A stretch of DNA of 11,341 nt from Coriobacteriaceae bacterium. GTDB lineage: Bacteria; Actinomycetota; Coriobacteriia; Anaerosomatales; D1FN1-002. The stretch spans positions 1-11,341 of the forward strand of contig PNNM01000035.1 of the NCBI GenBank assembly GCA_013824215.1, read 5' to 3'. The notes beneath the pieces were generated by a model. It was not told where the DNA came from. It worked only from the letters and a program-made list of their open reading frames with translations, and did not search any database. Below, piece by piece: positions 10,734-11,341 of this stretch. The first letter of the stretch is position 1. Every line of letters begins with the position of its first letter. A program made the position numbers and the translations under genes.

Positions 10734-11312
10734 GTGTCCGAGGAGCGAGACCTCGCCGAGATCGTACGCACGGCGATCGGCAACCAGTACCGCGCGGTGC
10801 TCGCGATGCTGCGCGACGCTGTGGAACGCTGTCCCGACGAGGCGTGGGCGGCCGAAGGGCAGGGAGTCCCGTTCTGGCGGGTCGCCTACCACACGCTCTA
10901 CTTCACGCACCTGTACCTCTCGACCGACGAGCGCTCCTTCACCGCGTGGGAGAAGCATCAGACAGGCCTGCAGGACCTCGACGACATCCCCGGTCCGCCC
11001 GAACTCGTCGAACTGCTCGAGCCGCCGCACCGGCCCTCGCGGACCGGCGAGCCACTCACGCGCGAGGAGATCCTCGAGTACCTCGCCTTCTGCGAGGGGA
11101 TGGTCGACCCGAGCATTGACTCGCTCGACCTCATGCGCGAGGACACCGGATTCAGCTGGCACAACCCGCAGCGCTCGAAGATCGAGCACCAGATCGTCAA
11201 CATCCGGCACATCCAGTACCACGTCGCGCAACTGTCGGCGCGCCTGAGGGCGGCGGGGGTCGAGGGTGTGGAGTGGGTGGGATCCCGACCGCCGGAGCAG
11301 GCCGACTTGTAG
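10734..11312 (+). CDS. DinB-like putative metalloenzyme
   Basis: The 192-residue protein looks like a DinB/YfiT-type four-helix bundle. This fold carries a three-histidine metal site in the family; His53 (in FWRVAYHTLYF) and the pair His159/His163 (in NIRHIQYHVAQLSARL) fit the expected H...HxxxH pattern. The N-terminal helix (IVRTAIGNQYRAVLAMLRDA) and late helix have the right amphipathic look. Many members are thiol-dependent transferases or hydrolases or are uncharacterised, and the name reflects DNA-damage induction in Bacillus rather than a known activity. I therefore assign no reaction. GTG at 10734 is preceded by a strong GGGAGGAGG (10718-10726) at 7 nt, and lies 22 nt after the synthetase stop, so co-transcription is likely. 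No signal peptide is visible. Confidence 0.8.
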   Translation: MSEERDLAEIVRTAIGNQYRAVLAMLRDAVERCPDEAWAAEGQGVPFWRVAYHTLYFTHLYLSTDERSFTAWEKHQTGLQDLDDIPGPPELVELLEPPHRPSRTGEPLTREEILEYLAFCEGMVDPSIDSLDLMREDTGFSWHNPQRSKIEHQIVNIRHIQYHVAQLSARLRAAGVEGVEWVGSRPPEQADL

Positions 11313-11327
11313 TACGTTCTCAGTGCG

Positions 11328-11334
11328 AAGGGAG
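11328..11334 (+). promoter_or_regulatory. Possible ribosome-binding site of a gene beyond the window
   Basis: AAGGGAG lies 15 nt after the dinB stop and 7 nt before the window end. Its spacing would suit a start codon just outside. It has the same form as other Shine-Dalgarno sequences in this window, but without the downstream gene this remains a guess. Confidence 0.3.
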
Positions 11335-11341
11335 ACCACCC

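Overview
The window is a compact, high-GC stretch (GC is strongly preferred at third codon positions; five of the nine visible start codons are GTG). All ten genes lie on the + strand. Gene content and order (proS, rimP, nusA, ylxR, infB, rbfA, DHH phosphoesterase, truB, ribF) are those of the conserved transcription/translation operon of Actinomycetota. A lineage outside the classical Streptomyces/Mycobacterium groups, such as a Coriobacteriia-like one, seems plausible, but the sequence alone does not settle this.

Layout. Positions 2-433 are the 3' end of proS (prolyl-tRNA synthetase). A 245-base gap (434-678) follows and holds the most interesting non-coding structure: six TTCGA/TCGAA half-sites forming three 16-bp palindromes (491-558), a near-consensus sigma70-type promoter (575-603, TTGACC-17 bp-TAGAAT), and a leader hairpin with a T-rich tail (636-666) that looks like a transcription attenuator just before rimP. 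From 679 to 8249 runs one tightly packed operon: rimP, nusA, ylxR (rnpM), infB, rbfA, nrnA-like DHH phosphoesterase, truB, ribF. Five of its seven junctions are 4-nt stop/start overlaps (ATGA or GTGA), implying translational coupling. Together these genes cover 30S maturation (RimP, RbfA), transcription elongation/termination (NusA), RNase P modulation (YlxR), initiation (IF2), nanoRNA/cyclic-nucleotide turnover (NrnA), tRNA pseudouridine-55 (TruB) and FMN/FAD synthesis (RibF).

From 8331 the content becomes accessory: a small lipoprotein with a DUF4352-like domain, an AMP-forming acetyl-CoA-synthetase-like ligase with altered signature motifs, and a DinB-like putative metalloprotein. The window ends 29 bases after dinB, with a possible ribosome-binding site for a next gene.

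I found no mobile element, CRISPR array, RNA gene or defence system, and no convincing new multigene system. The points worth a second look are the phased palindrome array and attenuator upstream of rimP, a Cys3His zinc-finger-like tail on NusA, and the unusual active-site motifs of the acyl-CoA synthetase.
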